From assembly GCF_047121295.1 (NCBI RefSeq), contig NZ_CP139447.1, positions 7,254,001-7,318,000 of the forward strand: 64,000 nt of DNA, read 5' to 3'. The notes below the pieces were generated by a model. The model had not been told where the DNA came from and searched no databases. It worked only from the letters and a program-made list of their open reading frames with translations. Position numbers and translations under genes: made by a program. The DNA comes from Longispora sp047121295 (GTDB lineage: Bacteria > Actinomycetota > Actinomycetes > Mycobacteriales > Micromonosporaceae). Positions 36,480 to 45,095 of the stretch are shown piece after piece. Each line of letters begins with the position of its first letter. Positions within the stretch are counted from its first letter, which is position 1.

Positions 36480-37136
36480 TCAGACGTCGACGCTGAAGCC
36501 CCGGCCCGGTGCCGGCTGGGGCCGGGCGGACGGCTCGTAGCGGGACTCGGCCAGCCGGGTGGCCCAGCTCGCCGGGTCGAACGGGGCGACGGCGGCCAGC
36601 ACCCGATACCCGATATCGGCGGCCGCCCGGTGCGCCCCCGGCCCGGCGAAGCTCCCCGGCACCGCGGTCCGGACGGCGACCGCCTCCGCCGAGCCGAGTG
36701 AGGCGGCCACGGCCCCGGCCATGTCCGACCGGACCGCGAACATCCAGTCACTGACCTGCGCGGCGAACTCCGCCGTCGCCTCGGCCCGCGCCGTCAGGCT
36801 GTCCTGATGCGCACGCACCCCGGCCCAGTGCGCCCCGAACGCGGCGGCCGCCGGCCCGGTCCACTCCACCGGGGTCTCGGGCAACGGCCCCGGCACCGGA
36901 GGCGCGGCCAACGGCGGCCGGAGCGCGGCGGCGAACTCCAGCGCCGCGCCGGGCAGCACCCGCCACCGGGCGATCAGCGGCAGCACCGGGTGGTCGGCGG
37001 GCGCGCCGCCCTCGTCGAGCAGCGCGTCGACCCGGGCGAGCAGGTCCCGGCCGGAGCCGAGCAGCCGGTCCAGAACCTCCGACTGCCGCCGGTCCGCCCG
37101 ATGCCGCCCGGCACCCTGGCCCCGCCCCGCGTTCAC
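36480..37136 (-). CDS. Hypothetical helical protein with WxG-like motif (type VII-associated?)
   Basis: The 218-residue, Ala-rich, mostly helical protein has VEWTGPAAAAFGAHWAGVRAH around residue 89, which resembles the W-x-G turn of WXG100/LXG helical hairpins. A second helix pair (AEATAEFAAQVSDWMFAVRSDMAGAVAASL) and a Pro-rich tail follow. It lies downstream of an EspC-like and a YbaB-like gene, a grouping typical of type VII secretion-associated loci. The start is GTG at 37136. The function is unknown. Confidence 0.65.
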   Translation of the reverse strand: MNAGRGQGAGRHRADRRQSEVLDRLLGSGRDLLARVDALLDEGGAPADHPVLPLIARWRVLPGAALEFAAALRPPLAAPPVPGPLPETPVEWTGPAAAAFGAHWAGVRAHQDSLTARAEATAEFAAQVSDWMFAVRSDMAGAVAASLGSAEAVAVRTAVPGSFAGPGAHRAAADIGYRVLAAVAPFDPASWATRLAESRYEPSARPQPAPGRGFSVDV

Positions 37137-37223
37137 CGGTCACCCGCCTCGACCGGCGCGCCGGCGCGGTCCCGGACCGGCCGGTCGAGGTCCGAGGGTC
37201 GGGGGGACACGGGGGTGGTCTGG

Positions 37224-37523
37224 TCAGGCATCGAGGGTGTCCGTCGTGGCATAGCGGCCAGCGGCCGTCCGGAGGTCGTCGGCCGTCGCCGCCAGCCGGT
37301 CGCGCTGCGCGGCCTCCTCGGCGGCCCGGGCGGCCAGGGCTGCGGCCCACTGGGCGTGCACGGCCCGGCCGAGTTCGCCGAGGGCACCGGGTGCGTCTGC
37401 GCCGAAGTCGGCCGGGCCGGGTGCGGCAACGGCCCCGTCCGGGCCGCTGGCGCCGAGGTCCGGCGCGGCTCCGGGCGCGGTCCGGTGCCCGGCGATGGCG
37501 GCGGCGAACTGTTCGGGGGTCAT
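37224..37523 (-). CDS. EspC/DUF2580-like type VII secretion-associated protein
   Basis: The 99-residue protein ends with a helix LAATADDLRTAAGRYATTDTLDA, the pattern seen at the C-terminus of ESX-associated EspC-type proteins (helix followed by Y..TD). The N-terminal half is Gly/Pro/Ala-rich and flexible. ATG overlaps the YbaB-like stop (ATGA). The family call rests mainly on the last 40 residues and the neighbours. Confidence 0.6.
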   Translation of the reverse strand: MTPEQFAAAIAGHRTAPGAAPDLGASGPDGAVAAPGPADFGADAPGALGELGRAVHAQWAAALAARAAEEAAQRDRLAATADDLRTAAGRYATTDTLDA

Positions 37524-37822
37524 CGGGGCATCAGGGGCTGGTAGTCCCCCAGTTCCTTCGCGCGGACCTTCTCCCGGGCCCAGGTCGCGGCCTCGCCCGC
37601 CGAGCGCAGGGTCTCCAGGATGTCGGCGCGGGGCTGGCCGTCGATCGAGACGGCCCGGACCTCGCCGTCCGCCGCGACCGTGACCTCGACATTCCCGTCG
37701 GGAGAGCGCACGATCACCTCGACGGCGCGGATCGCCCGCTCGTACGCGGCCTGGCGGGCCTCGATGCGCTCGAAGCGCGCGATGGCCTCGTCGGTCCAGG
37801 CCTGGTCGTACTCCGGGGGCAT
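37520..37822 (-). CDS. YbaB/EbfC-family DNA-binding-like protein
   Basis: The 100-residue protein has IVRSPDGNVEVTVAADGEVRAVSIDGQ, the conserved core strand of YbaB/EbfC proteins, between two helices. AAAGGGA seven bases before the ATG at 37822 supports this start. Actinobacteria have many YbaB-like genes at the head of ESX-related operons; here it leads the EspC-like and WXG-like genes. Nucleoid binding is known for the family but is not certain for such paralogues. Confidence 0.78.
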   Translation of the reverse strand: MPPEYDQAWTDEAIARFERIEARQAAYERAIRAVEVIVRSPDGNVEVTVAADGEVRAVSIDGQPRADILETLRSAGEAATWAREKVRAKELGDYQPLMPR

Positions 37823-37902
37823 CGAAGGTCCCTTTTGGATGGTGAACGTTTGCCATCGGAGATTACCTATCAATGATCTCCTTGGGAAGGGAAGATGGAG
37901 AC

Positions 37903-38544
37903 ATGTCCGCCTGGGACAGCGAGTCCACCCCGCCCGGCCTGGCCGCGTTCGCCGAGGCGGTCCGCGCGGCGTTCCGGCTCGGCGAGGACGACATTCGCCT
38001 CAAAGGTGACGAAGAACATACATATGGGTACCATCGGTCGCGCAACTGGATCATGGTCGACGGGGACGGCGACGACGACTACTCCGTCCAGCATCCGCTC
38101 GACCAGGGCGGCGAGGGCAACTGGAGCGCGGCCGTCGACATCAGCCTCGCCCCGGACCGGATGACCGCCGTGACCGGCAGGCTGCTGGCGGCCGCCCGGG
38201 CGGCGGATCCCCGGCTGGCGGCGGTGCGCGAGTTCTACGGCACGGTCGACGGCAGGACCGTGACGGGCTGGGACAGCGCGTACCACCGGGCGGTCACCGC
38301 CGACGACACCCACCTGTCGCACGTGCACCTCAGCTTCTACCGGTCGCTGGCCGGCGCCGACCACGCGGACGTCCTCGCGGTCCTGACCGCCGACGACCCC
38401 GCCGCCGACCCGACCCCCGGCGCCGATCCGGCCGCCGAGGGCCCCGGGCCGACCGCCGCCGACGTGCGCGCGCTCGCCGAGGCGCTGCGGCCGTTCGTCG
38501 ACGCCGCCGTGGCCGCCGAGCTGGCCCGACGCCTCCAGAGGTAG
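37903..38544 (+). CDS. Unrecognised protein with HxH motif, phage-endolysin-like stretch
   Basis: The 213-residue protein starts MSAWDSESTPPGLAAFAEAV after AAGGGAAG. Its middle contains YGYHRSRNWIMVDGDGDDDYSVQHPLD and GRTVTGWDSAYHRAVTADDTHLSHVHLSFYRS. The last phrase is like the His-rich end of bacterial and phage peptidase-type proteins. The C-terminal 60 residues are an acidic Ala/Pro linker and a short helix. I cannot name a family with confidence. It diverges from the YbaB-like gene. Confidence 0.6.
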   Translation: MSAWDSESTPPGLAAFAEAVRAAFRLGEDDIRLKGDEEHTYGYHRSRNWIMVDGDGDDDYSVQHPLDQGGEGNWSAAVDISLAPDRMTAVTGRLLAAARAADPRLAAVREFYGTVDGRTVTGWDSAYHRAVTADDTHLSHVHLSFYRSLAGADHADVLAVLTADDPAADPTPGADPAAEGPGPTAADVRALAEALRPFVDAAVAAELARRLQR

Positions 38545-38583
38545 GCCACAACTTCTTCACAACCAGGTACTACGGTCAGTCCC

Positions 38584-39255
38584 GTGAATCAACGTCGTGT
38601 CCTGGTCGTGGAGGACGAGCCGACCATCGCCCAGTCCGTGGCGGCCCGGCTGCGGGGCGAGGGCTACCTCGTCGACATCGCCGGGGACGGGCCGTCGGCG
38701 GTGGCGGCCGCCGCGGCGTACCCGCCGGACATCGTCGTGCTCGACGTGATGTTGCCCGGGTTCGACGGGTTGGAGGTGTGCCGGCGGATCCAGGCGGACC
38801 GGCCGGTACCCGTGCTGATGGTCACCGCCCGGGGCGACGAGACGGACATGCTGATCGGGCTCGGGGTGGGGGCCGACGACTACCTGACCAAGCCGTTCAG
38901 CATGCGCGAGCTGGCCGCCCGGGTGGCGGTGCTCCTGCGGAGGGTGGACCGGGCCGCCAGCGTCGGGCCCCGGCAGCTCGGGCCGCTGCGGATCAACGCC
39001 GCCGAGCGCCGGGTGTTCCTGGAGGACACCGAGGTGCACCTGACGCCGACAGAGTTCGACCTGCTCAGCAGCCTGGCGACCCGCCCGAGGGCCGTGCACA
39101 GCCGCGAGCAGCTGCTGTCGACGGTGTGGGGCTGGTCGGACGCGTTCGCGAGCCGGACCGTGGACAGCCACATCAAGAGCCTGCGCCGCAAGATCGGGGC
39201 GGAGCTGATCCGGACGGTGCACGGCGTCGGGTACGCCTTGGAGGTGCCCCGATGA
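38584..39255 (+). CDS. OmpR-type response regulator
   Basis: The 223-residue protein has a receiver domain with acidic pocket VVEDE, phospho-acceptor in VVLDVMLPG and conserved Lys in DDYLTKPFSM. A winged-helix domain follows (LTPTEFDLLSSLATRPRAVHSREQLLSTVWG, RTVDSHIKSLRRKIG). GTG at 38584 is the start. The histidine kinase gene begins 23 bases after its stop, so the two form a two-component pair. The signal is unknown. Confidence 0.96.
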   Translation: MNQRRVLVVEDEPTIAQSVAARLRGEGYLVDIAGDGPSAVAAAAAYPPDIVVLDVMLPGFDGLEVCRRIQADRPVPVLMVTARGDETDMLIGLGVGADDYLTKPFSMRELAARVAVLLRRVDRAASVGPRQLGPLRINAAERRVFLEDTEVHLTPTEFDLLSSLATRPRAVHSREQLLSTVWGWSDAFASRTVDSHIKSLRRKIGAELIRTVHGVGYALEVPR

Positions 39256-39277
39256 CCGGTCGTGCCGGAGGCCCCCG

Positions 39278-40342
39278 GTGACCGGCCAGCGGCGGCCCGA
39301 CACCGGCTACACGACCGGCGGCTTCCCCGTGGTGCGCGGCAGCCGGGTCGGCGAGTGGGCGGCCGAGTGGCTGCGCCGGGTCGTGCCCCGGCCGTTGGAC
39401 CCCGTGCACTCGATCAAGATGAAGATCGGCATCCTGGTGGCCGTCTCGATCTGGGCCGCCGCGATGGTGTTCTACTTCGGGGTGCAGTGGCCGATGCGGT
39501 ACACGCTGATCGGCGCCCTGGTCGTGTCGCTCGGGGTCACCCAGATCATCGCGCACGGCATGACCTCGCCCCTGCGGCAGATGACGGCGGCCGCCCGCGC
39601 GATGGCCCGGGGCGACTACGGGCAGCGGGTCCGGGCCACCTCCCGGGACGAGGTGGGCGAGCTGGCCCGGGCGTTCAACCAGATGGCCACGGATCTCGCT
39701 GCGGCCGACCGGCAACGGCGGGAGATCATCGCGAACGTGTCGCACGAGCTGCGTACCCCCATCACCGCTCTTCAGGGGGTGTTGGAGAACGTCGTGGACG
39801 GGGTGTCGGACCCGTCCACGCTCCAGGCGGCGCTCGCGCAGACCGAGCGGCTGGGGCGGCTCGTCACCGAGCTGCTGGACCTGTCGCGGCTGGAGGCGGG
39901 CGCGGTACCCCTGAACCGGGTTTCGTTCCTGGCGAAGCCCTTCCTCGTCGAGGCGACGGCGCTCAGTGCCGCCGTCGTCGAGGCGCCCGACGACCTGATG
40001 GTCACCGCCGACCGGGAACGGCTGCACCAGGTCGTCGCCAACCTGCTCGCCAACGCCTACCAGCACGGTCCGGCGGACGGGCGGGTCACAGTCGCAGCAC
40101 GGCGCACGGGGGGCGCCGTGCTGTTCGAAGTCACCGACGAGGGGCCCGGGATCCCGGTCGAGCAGCGCCAGCAGGTGTTCGAGCGGTTCATCCGGGGCGA
40201 CCGGGCGACCGGGGCCGTCGCGGACGGCGGCACCGGGTTGGGGCTCGCGATCGCGCGGTGGGTGGTGCAGCTGCACGGGGGGACGATCGCCGTGGTGGGG
40301 ACGGATCCGGGGTGCCGGATCCAGTTCACGCTGCCGGCGTGA
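39278..40342 (+). CDS. Membrane sensor histidine kinase
   Basis: The 354-residue protein has two close hydrophobic helices (IGILVAVSIWAAAMVFYFGV and YTLIGALVVSLGVTQIIAHG) with almost no extracellular loop. A HAMP domain, the H-box NVSHELRTPITALQGVLENV, N-box VVANLLANAYQHG and G-boxes DEGPGIP and GGTGLGLAIARWVV follow. The very short loop suggests sensing within the membrane or through a partner. It pairs with the response regulator just upstream and converges on the kinase gene with a 24-base gap. Confidence 0.95.
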   Translation: MTGQRRPDTGYTTGGFPVVRGSRVGEWAAEWLRRVVPRPLDPVHSIKMKIGILVAVSIWAAAMVFYFGVQWPMRYTLIGALVVSLGVTQIIAHGMTSPLRQMTAAARAMARGDYGQRVRATSRDEVGELARAFNQMATDLAAADRQRREIIANVSHELRTPITALQGVLENVVDGVSDPSTLQAALAQTERLGRLVTELLDLSRLEAGAVPLNRVSFLAKPFLVEATALSAAVVEAPDDLMVTADRERLHQVVANLLANAYQHGPADGRVTVAARRTGGAVLFEVTDEGPGIPVEQRQQVFERFIRGDRATGAVADGGTGLGLAIARWVVQLHGGTIAVVGTDPGCRIQFTLPA

Positions 40343-40366
40343 CGGGCCCCGGGCCCGGCCGGCCGG

Positions 40367-41695
40367 TCACGCCCTGGGCGTGCCGGCCGGACTCACCGCG
40401 CCCCGGGTCGCGCTCCCGAACGGCTTCGGCCCGCTCCACCCGACGGGCGTGGCCGCCGCGCCCGACGGCGCGGGGGACGCCGGCGGGGTGGTCACCGGCG
40501 GACGGCTGGGGGACGGGGTCGGTGCCGGGGTGGTGGCGGCCGGGGAGGGCGAGGGTCGCGCCTGCTCCGGGGACGAAGCAGCACTCGCCGTCACGGGGGC
40601 GGCCGATGGGCTGATCGACTTCGCCGGCACGGGCAGCGCCGGCGCCGGGTCGGGCATCCGGGCCGTCGCGCTCGGGCTGACCGCCGGCGACGGCGGCCCG
40701 ACCGCGTCGCCCGGCGCGTCCAGCAGGCTCGGGTACGCCACCCCCGCCGCCAGCGCCGCCGCCGACAGCCCGACCCCGAGGGCGACGAGCACCGGCCATC
40801 TGCGGCGCTTGCGCGGGGCCGACCCGGCCAGTTGCAGCCCGGGCAGCTGGATCAGGCCGGAGATGTCGCCCTCACCGCCGCTGAGCTGGGACAACAGGGC
40901 GCGGGCCGTCGGGCGGTCCTCGGGGCGCTTGGACACGGCGCGGGCGACGTGCGGGTACAGGTTGTCGGGCAGCCCCGACAGGTCCGGCTGCTCGTGCAGG
41001 ATCTGCAGCACCCGGGTCACCGAGTCGCCCTCGCCGAACGGGTGCCGGCCGGTGGCCGCGAACGCGACCAGGCAGCCCCAGCCGAAGATGTCGGCCGCCT
41101 GGGTGACCGGGCCGCCCCGGGCCTGTTCGGGGGCCATCCAGCCGGGGCTGCCGACCATCATCCCGGTCCGGGTCAGGTCGGAGGAGCCGTCCACGGCCCG
41201 GGCGACCCCGAAGTCGATCACGCGCGGGCCGCACAGGGACAGGATGACGTTGCCCGGCTTGAGGTCGCGGTGGATCAGGCCGGCGGAGTGGATCGCGGTG
41301 AGCGCGGCGGCGACCCCGACGGCGACGCCCTGGACGGAGGAGCTGGGCAGCGGGCCGCGCTCGGCGACGGCCCGGGACAGCGGGATGCCGTCCACGTACT
41401 CCGTGACCAGGTACAACCCCTGGGAGTCCTCGCCGAAGTCGATCACGGGTGCGGTGCAGAAGGCCGCGACCCGACGGGCCAGGGCCGCCTCCCGGCGGAA
41501 CCGCTCCAGGAACTGTTCGTCGTCGGCGAGCCGGGGGTGGATCACCTTGACTGCGACGATCCGCCCGTCCGGGGCGCGGCCCATGTGCACCGTGCCCATC
41601 CCGCCAGCGCCCAGCTTCCCGATGATCTCGTACTGACCGATCATGGTCCGCCGTCCCGAGCTCTGGACGCGCGTTTCGAACTCAAGATCACCCAT
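40367..41695 (-). CDS. Membrane-anchored Ser/Thr protein kinase
   Basis: The 442-residue protein has a kinase domain with glycine loop GKLGAGGMGTVHMG, VAVKVI, catalytic HRDLKPGNVIL (about residue 140) and VIDFGVARA. One helix (WPVLVALGVGLSAAALAAGVAY, about 298-320) and an extracellular Pro/Ser/Ala/Thr-rich tail with no folded sensor follow. ATG at 41695 has AGAGG upstream; a later ATG at 41644 right before IGQYEIIG is the alternative. The exporter is divergent, and the two-component genes converge. Confidence 0.93.
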   Translation of the reverse strand: MGDLEFETRVQSSGRRTMIGQYEIIGKLGAGGMGTVHMGRAPDGRIVAVKVIHPRLADDEQFLERFRREAALARRVAAFCTAPVIDFGEDSQGLYLVTEYVDGIPLSRAVAERGPLPSSSVQGVAVGVAAALTAIHSAGLIHRDLKPGNVILSLCGPRVIDFGVARAVDGSSDLTRTGMMVGSPGWMAPEQARGGPVTQAADIFGWGCLVAFAATGRHPFGEGDSVTRVLQILHEQPDLSGLPDNLYPHVARAVSKRPEDRPTARALLSQLSGGEGDISGLIQLPGLQLAGSAPRKRRRWPVLVALGVGLSAAALAAGVAYPSLLDAPGDAVGPPSPAVSPSATARMPDPAPALPVPAKSISPSAAPVTASAASSPEQARPSPSPAATTPAPTPSPSRPPVTTPPASPAPSGAAATPVGWSGPKPFGSATRGAVSPAGTPRA

Positions 41696-41836
41696 GTTGC
41701 CTCTCGGAGTGCGCGTTACACACTCAACGGGCAAAACCGGGCCGAGGTGACGGAGCGGGTCCGCACGGTGACCGGCGCGACTACGATCACTGAGGAACCC
41801 ATTCGTCACCCCTCGCGCAGAGATCAGGTGTCAGCG

Positions 41837-43375
41837 ATGGCGACTGAACGGCAGGCCACGGTCAGTGGCGGCAACATGCAACACGGGCGGCACCCCGGGA
41901 TCGCGCTCGCGGTCATCACCTCCGCACAGCTGATGATCGTCCTCGACGCCACGATCGTGAACATCGCGTTGCCGCAGATCCAGAAGGCACTCGGCTTCTC
42001 GTCGACCGACCTGTCGTGGGTGCTCAACGCGTACACCCTGACGTTCGGTGGTCTGCTGCTCCTCGGCGGCCGGGCCGGCGACATCCTCGGCCGGCGGCGG
42101 GTCTTCATCTTCGGCATCGTGCTGTTCTCGGTCGCCTCACTGCTCGGCGGCCTCGCCCAGTCGGCCGAGTGGCTGCTGCTGGCCCGGGCGCTCCAGGGCG
42201 TCGGCGGGGCCATCGCCTCGCCCACCGCGCTGTCACTCGTCACGACGAACTTCGAGGAGGGCCCCGAGCGCAACCGGGCCTTCGGCGTGTTCGCCGCCGT
42301 GTCCGGGGCCGGGGCCGCGATCGGGCTGATCGCCGGCGGCATGCTGACGTCCTGGCTTTCGTGGCGGTGGACTTTGTTCGTGAACGTGCCGATCGGGATC
42401 GTGCTGGTGCTGCTGACCCCGCGCTACATCAAGGAGTCCGAGCGGCACCCGGGACGGTTCGACATCGCGGGCGCCGTCGCGTCCACGGCGGGCATGTCGC
42501 TCCTGGTCTACGGGTTCATCCGGGCCGCCGACAAGGGCTGGAGCGACACGGGGACCCTGCTGTCGTTCGCGGGGGCGGTGGTACTGCTCGCGGCCTTCGT
42601 CCTGATCGAGCGGCGCAGTCAGCAGCCGATCACCCCACTGCACCTGTTCCGGGACCGCGACCGGGTCGGCACGTACCTGATGATGCTGATCATGGCCGCC
42701 GCGATGTTCGGGATGTTCTTCTTCCTGACGCTGTTCGTGCAGAACGTGCTCGGCTACTCGCCGCTGCGGGCCGGCTTCGCGTTCGTGCCGGTGACCGTGG
42801 CGATCGGGGTCACCGCGCAACTCGCGTCCCGGATCATCCCGAGGACCGGGCCGAAGATCCTGCTGGTGATCGGCGGGATCCTCGCTGCCAGCGGGCTGAT
42901 CTGGCTGGCCCAGATCTCCGAGTCCAGCAAGTACGTCACCGGGCTGCTGCTGCCCATGTGCATCTTCGGCCTGGGCATGGGCTTCATCTTCGTACCCGTC
43001 ACGATCGTCGCCCTGGCCAGGGTCGCGAACAAGGACTCCGGCGCGGCGTCCGGCATGCTGAACGCGATGCAGATGGTCGGCGGCTCACTGGGCCTGTCGG
43101 TGCTGGTCACGGTGTTCGGCACCGCCAGCCGCAACGAGGCCGCCGTGCAGGTGAAGCGGTTCCTCGCGTCGGCCACCCCGGACCAGCTCGCGGTGTTCCA
43201 GCAGACGAAGCAGCTGCCGCCGCCGTTCTCCAGCCACGTCCTCGCGCACGGCATCTCTTCGGCCTTCGTGCTCGCCGCCATCCTGGCCGTCGGCGCGCTG
43301 ATCGTCGCGGCGGTGGTGATCCGACGGAACGTCCCGATCGAGGAGCCGGGCACGACCCCACCACCGATGGCATAG
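41837..43375 (+). CDS. MFS drug exporter, 14-helix DHA2 family
   Basis: The 512-residue protein has about 14 hydrophobic helices and the DHA2 motifs: LDATIVNIALPQIQKALGF in helix 1, GGRAGDILGRRRVF (motif A) and GAAIGLIAGGMLTSWLSWRWTLFVNVPIG (motif C region). These pumps use the proton gradient to expel drugs or metabolites. AGGTG six bases upstream favours ATG at 41837. A convergent hairpin follows. No regulator lies beside it; the kinase is divergent. Confidence 0.92.
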   Translation: MATERQATVSGGNMQHGRHPGIALAVITSAQLMIVLDATIVNIALPQIQKALGFSSTDLSWVLNAYTLTFGGLLLLGGRAGDILGRRRVFIFGIVLFSVASLLGGLAQSAEWLLLARALQGVGGAIASPTALSLVTTNFEEGPERNRAFGVFAAVSGAGAAIGLIAGGMLTSWLSWRWTLFVNVPIGIVLVLLTPRYIKESERHPGRFDIAGAVASTAGMSLLVYGFIRAADKGWSDTGTLLSFAGAVVLLAAFVLIERRSQQPITPLHLFRDRDRVGTYLMMLIMAAAMFGMFFFLTLFVQNVLGYSPLRAGFAFVPVTVAIGVTAQLASRIIPRTGPKILLVIGGILAASGLIWLAQISESSKYVTGLLLPMCIFGLGMGFIFVPVTIVALARVANKDSGAASGMLNAMQMVGGSLGLSVLVTVFGTASRNEAAVQVKRFLASATPDQLAVFQQTKQLPPPFSSHVLAHGISSAFVLAAILAVGALIVAAVVIRRNVPIEEPGTTPPPMA

Positions 43376-43447
43376 CCAGAAAAATCAAAACCATCATTTT
43401 TTACGGTGAGGCCCGCCCCCGACGGCCGGCACCCCCCACCCCGCGGT

Positions 43448-43480
43448 CCTCATGCGCCTCGGCCGCCGAGGTGCATGAGG
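43448..43480. terminator. 15-bp-stem hairpin between convergent genes
   Basis: CCTCATGCGCCTCGG and CCGAGGTGCATGAGG form a stem with one G-T pair and a 3-base loop. An AT-rich stretch with a T-run (43397-43402) lies closer to the exporter stop. Both strands could end here. Confidence 0.75.
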
Positions 43481-43489
43481 ATCACGCCG

Positions 43490-44359
43490 TTACGTGGTCA
43501 GCGTGTCCACGAGGGTGGCCGCCACCGCGCTCTGGCCCGTGAGGGACAGGTGCAGGCCGTCGTCGAGGTGCCGGTCCGGGTCGGTGATCGCCTGGGTGTC
43601 GACGGTGGGCTCCGGGCGCTGTCGCAGGAGGTCCCCGATGGCGGTCAGGTCCTCGTTGGACCAGGTCAGGCCGGCGCGCCGGAAGTGCGGGTAGGCGGCG
43701 ACCCGGGGCTCGTCGGCGAGGGTCGGGGTCAGCCACACCCAGCGGGCACCGGTCCGGTGGGCGGCGAGGTCGCGGAGGGCGGCCAGGTTGCGGTCCGTCT
43801 CGGTCAGGCTCACGAGGGTCGGCCCGGCGGGCGGGCCCGAGCGCTGGCCGGTGCCCGCAGCCGGGCCGGGGTGCTGGATGTTGGCACCCGAGGCTGGGCC
43901 GAGGCGTTGGGCGTCGTTGCCGCCGAGCATGCACAGGATCCAGTCCGGGGCGTGGTGCGCCACGGCCGGGAGCAGGGTCAGTGCCTGGGTGCTGGTGTGG
44001 CCCGAGACCGCCAGGTTCACGCATGTGATGTCGTCGGCCGGGCGGCGCAGGGCGAGCAGGTGGCGGAGGATCTCGAACCAGGACAGCAGGTCGTCGGTGG
44101 TGCTCTCGCCGATCGCCACGATCCGCTGGCCCGGCTCGAAGGGGAGCTTGTCGACCCTCGCCGCGAACTCGCCGTCATCGAGCAGGTCCCGGGCAGCGGC
44201 CCGGGCGCGCTCGGCGAAGCCGTCGCGGAGGACGCGGTAGGAGCCGAGGTCCAGGTTGTACAGGGCCGCGAGTCGTTCGTCGTCGACCCCGCCGAGGTAG
44301 CCGAGCGTCTTCTCCGGGTGCTGGAACCGGACGAGCCTTTCCGTCATTTCCGGGTGCAT
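43490..44359 (-). CDS. SGNH/GDSL-type hydrolase
   Basis: The 289-residue protein has the SGNH blocks: IVAIGESTTDDLL (block I, Ser in GES), SGHTSTQAL, LCMLGGNDAQR (block III with Asn) and HLDDGLHLSLTGQSAVA (block V Asp-His). Such enzymes remove acyl or acetyl groups. There is no signal peptide, so it acts inside the cell. It diverges from the MarR regulator over a region with a palindromic operator, so MarR control is likely. Confidence 0.88.
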   Translation of the reverse strand: MHPEMTERLVRFQHPEKTLGYLGGVDDERLAALYNLDLGSYRVLRDGFAERARAAARDLLDDGEFAARVDKLPFEPGQRIVAIGESTTDDLLSWFEILRHLLALRRPADDITCVNLAVSGHTSTQALTLLPAVAHHAPDWILCMLGGNDAQRLGPASGANIQHPGPAAGTGQRSGPPAGPTLVSLTETDRNLAALRDLAAHRTGARWVWLTPTLADEPRVAAYPHFRRAGLTWSNEDLTAIGDLLRQRPEPTVDTQAITDPDRHLDDGLHLSLTGQSAVAATLVDTLTT

Positions 44360-44443
44360 GTTCTTCCTCGATCAGCGGGTGCGGGTACGGGGCAGCAGGA
44401 AGCCGGCCGTGATGACCAGGCCTGTGACGGCGGGGCAACTCCG

Positions 44444-44464
44444 TTCACTTGAGTGAATCATTCA
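44444..44464. promoter_or_regulatory. Overlapping palindromes, probable MarR operator
   Basis: TTCACT-TG-AGTGAA (44444-44457) is a perfect inverted repeat, and TGAAT-C-ATTCA (44454-44464) overlaps it. They lie between the divergent hydrolase and MarR genes, 37 bases before the marR ATG, where an autoregulator would bind. Confidence 0.7.
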
Positions 44465-44500
44465 TAGCACAGAACTACTTCGGGTCGCTACCATCAGCCG

Positions 44501-44980
44501 ATGAGCACCCACCGGCCGCCCGGAGCGGCCTTCCTGCTCGCCCAGGTGGGGGCGCACGCCGCCGCCCGGTTCGCGGCGCGGATCAGCGAGCTCGGCGTCG
44601 ACCCGCCCGACGTCGGCCTGCTGCGGATGATCGCCGGCCAGCCGGGCCGCAGCCAGCAGTCGCTCGCCGAGCAGTTGGGCGTGGTGCCGAGCAGGGTCGT
44701 GGTCCTGGTCGACGGGCTGCAACGCCGGGGGCTGGTCGAACGGCGGCGGAACCCGCAGGACCGGCGCAACTACGAGCTGCACCTCACCGCCGAGGCCGAC
44801 CGGCTGATGACCCGGATCCGCGAGGTGGCGGCCAGCCACGAGGACGAGTTGTGTGCCGGCCTCGACGACGACCAGCGCGCCCAGCTCACCGGTCTACTGG
44901 AGACGATCGCGGCCCGGCAGGGGCTGACGCCGGGCGTGCACCCCGGATACCGGCGGATGCCGGGGCAGGGACCTCCGTAA
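44501..44980 (+). CDS. MarR-family transcriptional regulator
   Basis: The 159-residue winged-helix protein has QQSLAEQLGVVPSRVVVLVDGLQRRGLVERRRNPQDRRNYELHLTAEA, the MarR recognition helix and wing with the conserved D-R-R. It likely binds the palindrome just upstream and represses itself and the divergent hydrolase, perhaps also the condensing-enzyme operon 115 bases downstream. A terminator follows its stop, so that operon has its own promoter. Confidence 0.93.
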   Translation: MSTHRPPGAAFLLAQVGAHAAARFAARISELGVDPPDVGLLRMIAGQPGRSQQSLAEQLGVVPSRVVVLVDGLQRRGLVERRRNPQDRRNYELHLTAEADRLMTRIREVAASHEDELCAGLDDDQRAQLTGLLETIAARQGLTPGVHPGYRRMPGQGPP

Positions 44981-45003
44981 CCCTGAAAAGGGTTTGGGTT
45001 TTT
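44979..45003 (+). terminator. Intrinsic terminator after marR
   Basis: AACCCT-GAAA-AGGGTT with a GNRA tetraloop is followed by TTGGGTTTTT. It begins inside the stop codon and is the only terminator here with a clear T-run. Confidence 0.8.
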
Positions 45004-45095
45004 AGCAGAGTGTCGGGGTTCTGGCAAGAGGGGCGGAGCTCTTCCTGTGCGGGGTCGTCGTGCCGGACGATTCGAGCAGACAGGGGAGGGTGAGC

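Noticed and set aside
40832..41836. N-terminal extension of the DHA2 exporter frame
   Set aside because: The open frame runs back through the divergent kinase gene, but a start with ribosome site and the first exporter helix are found only from 41837.
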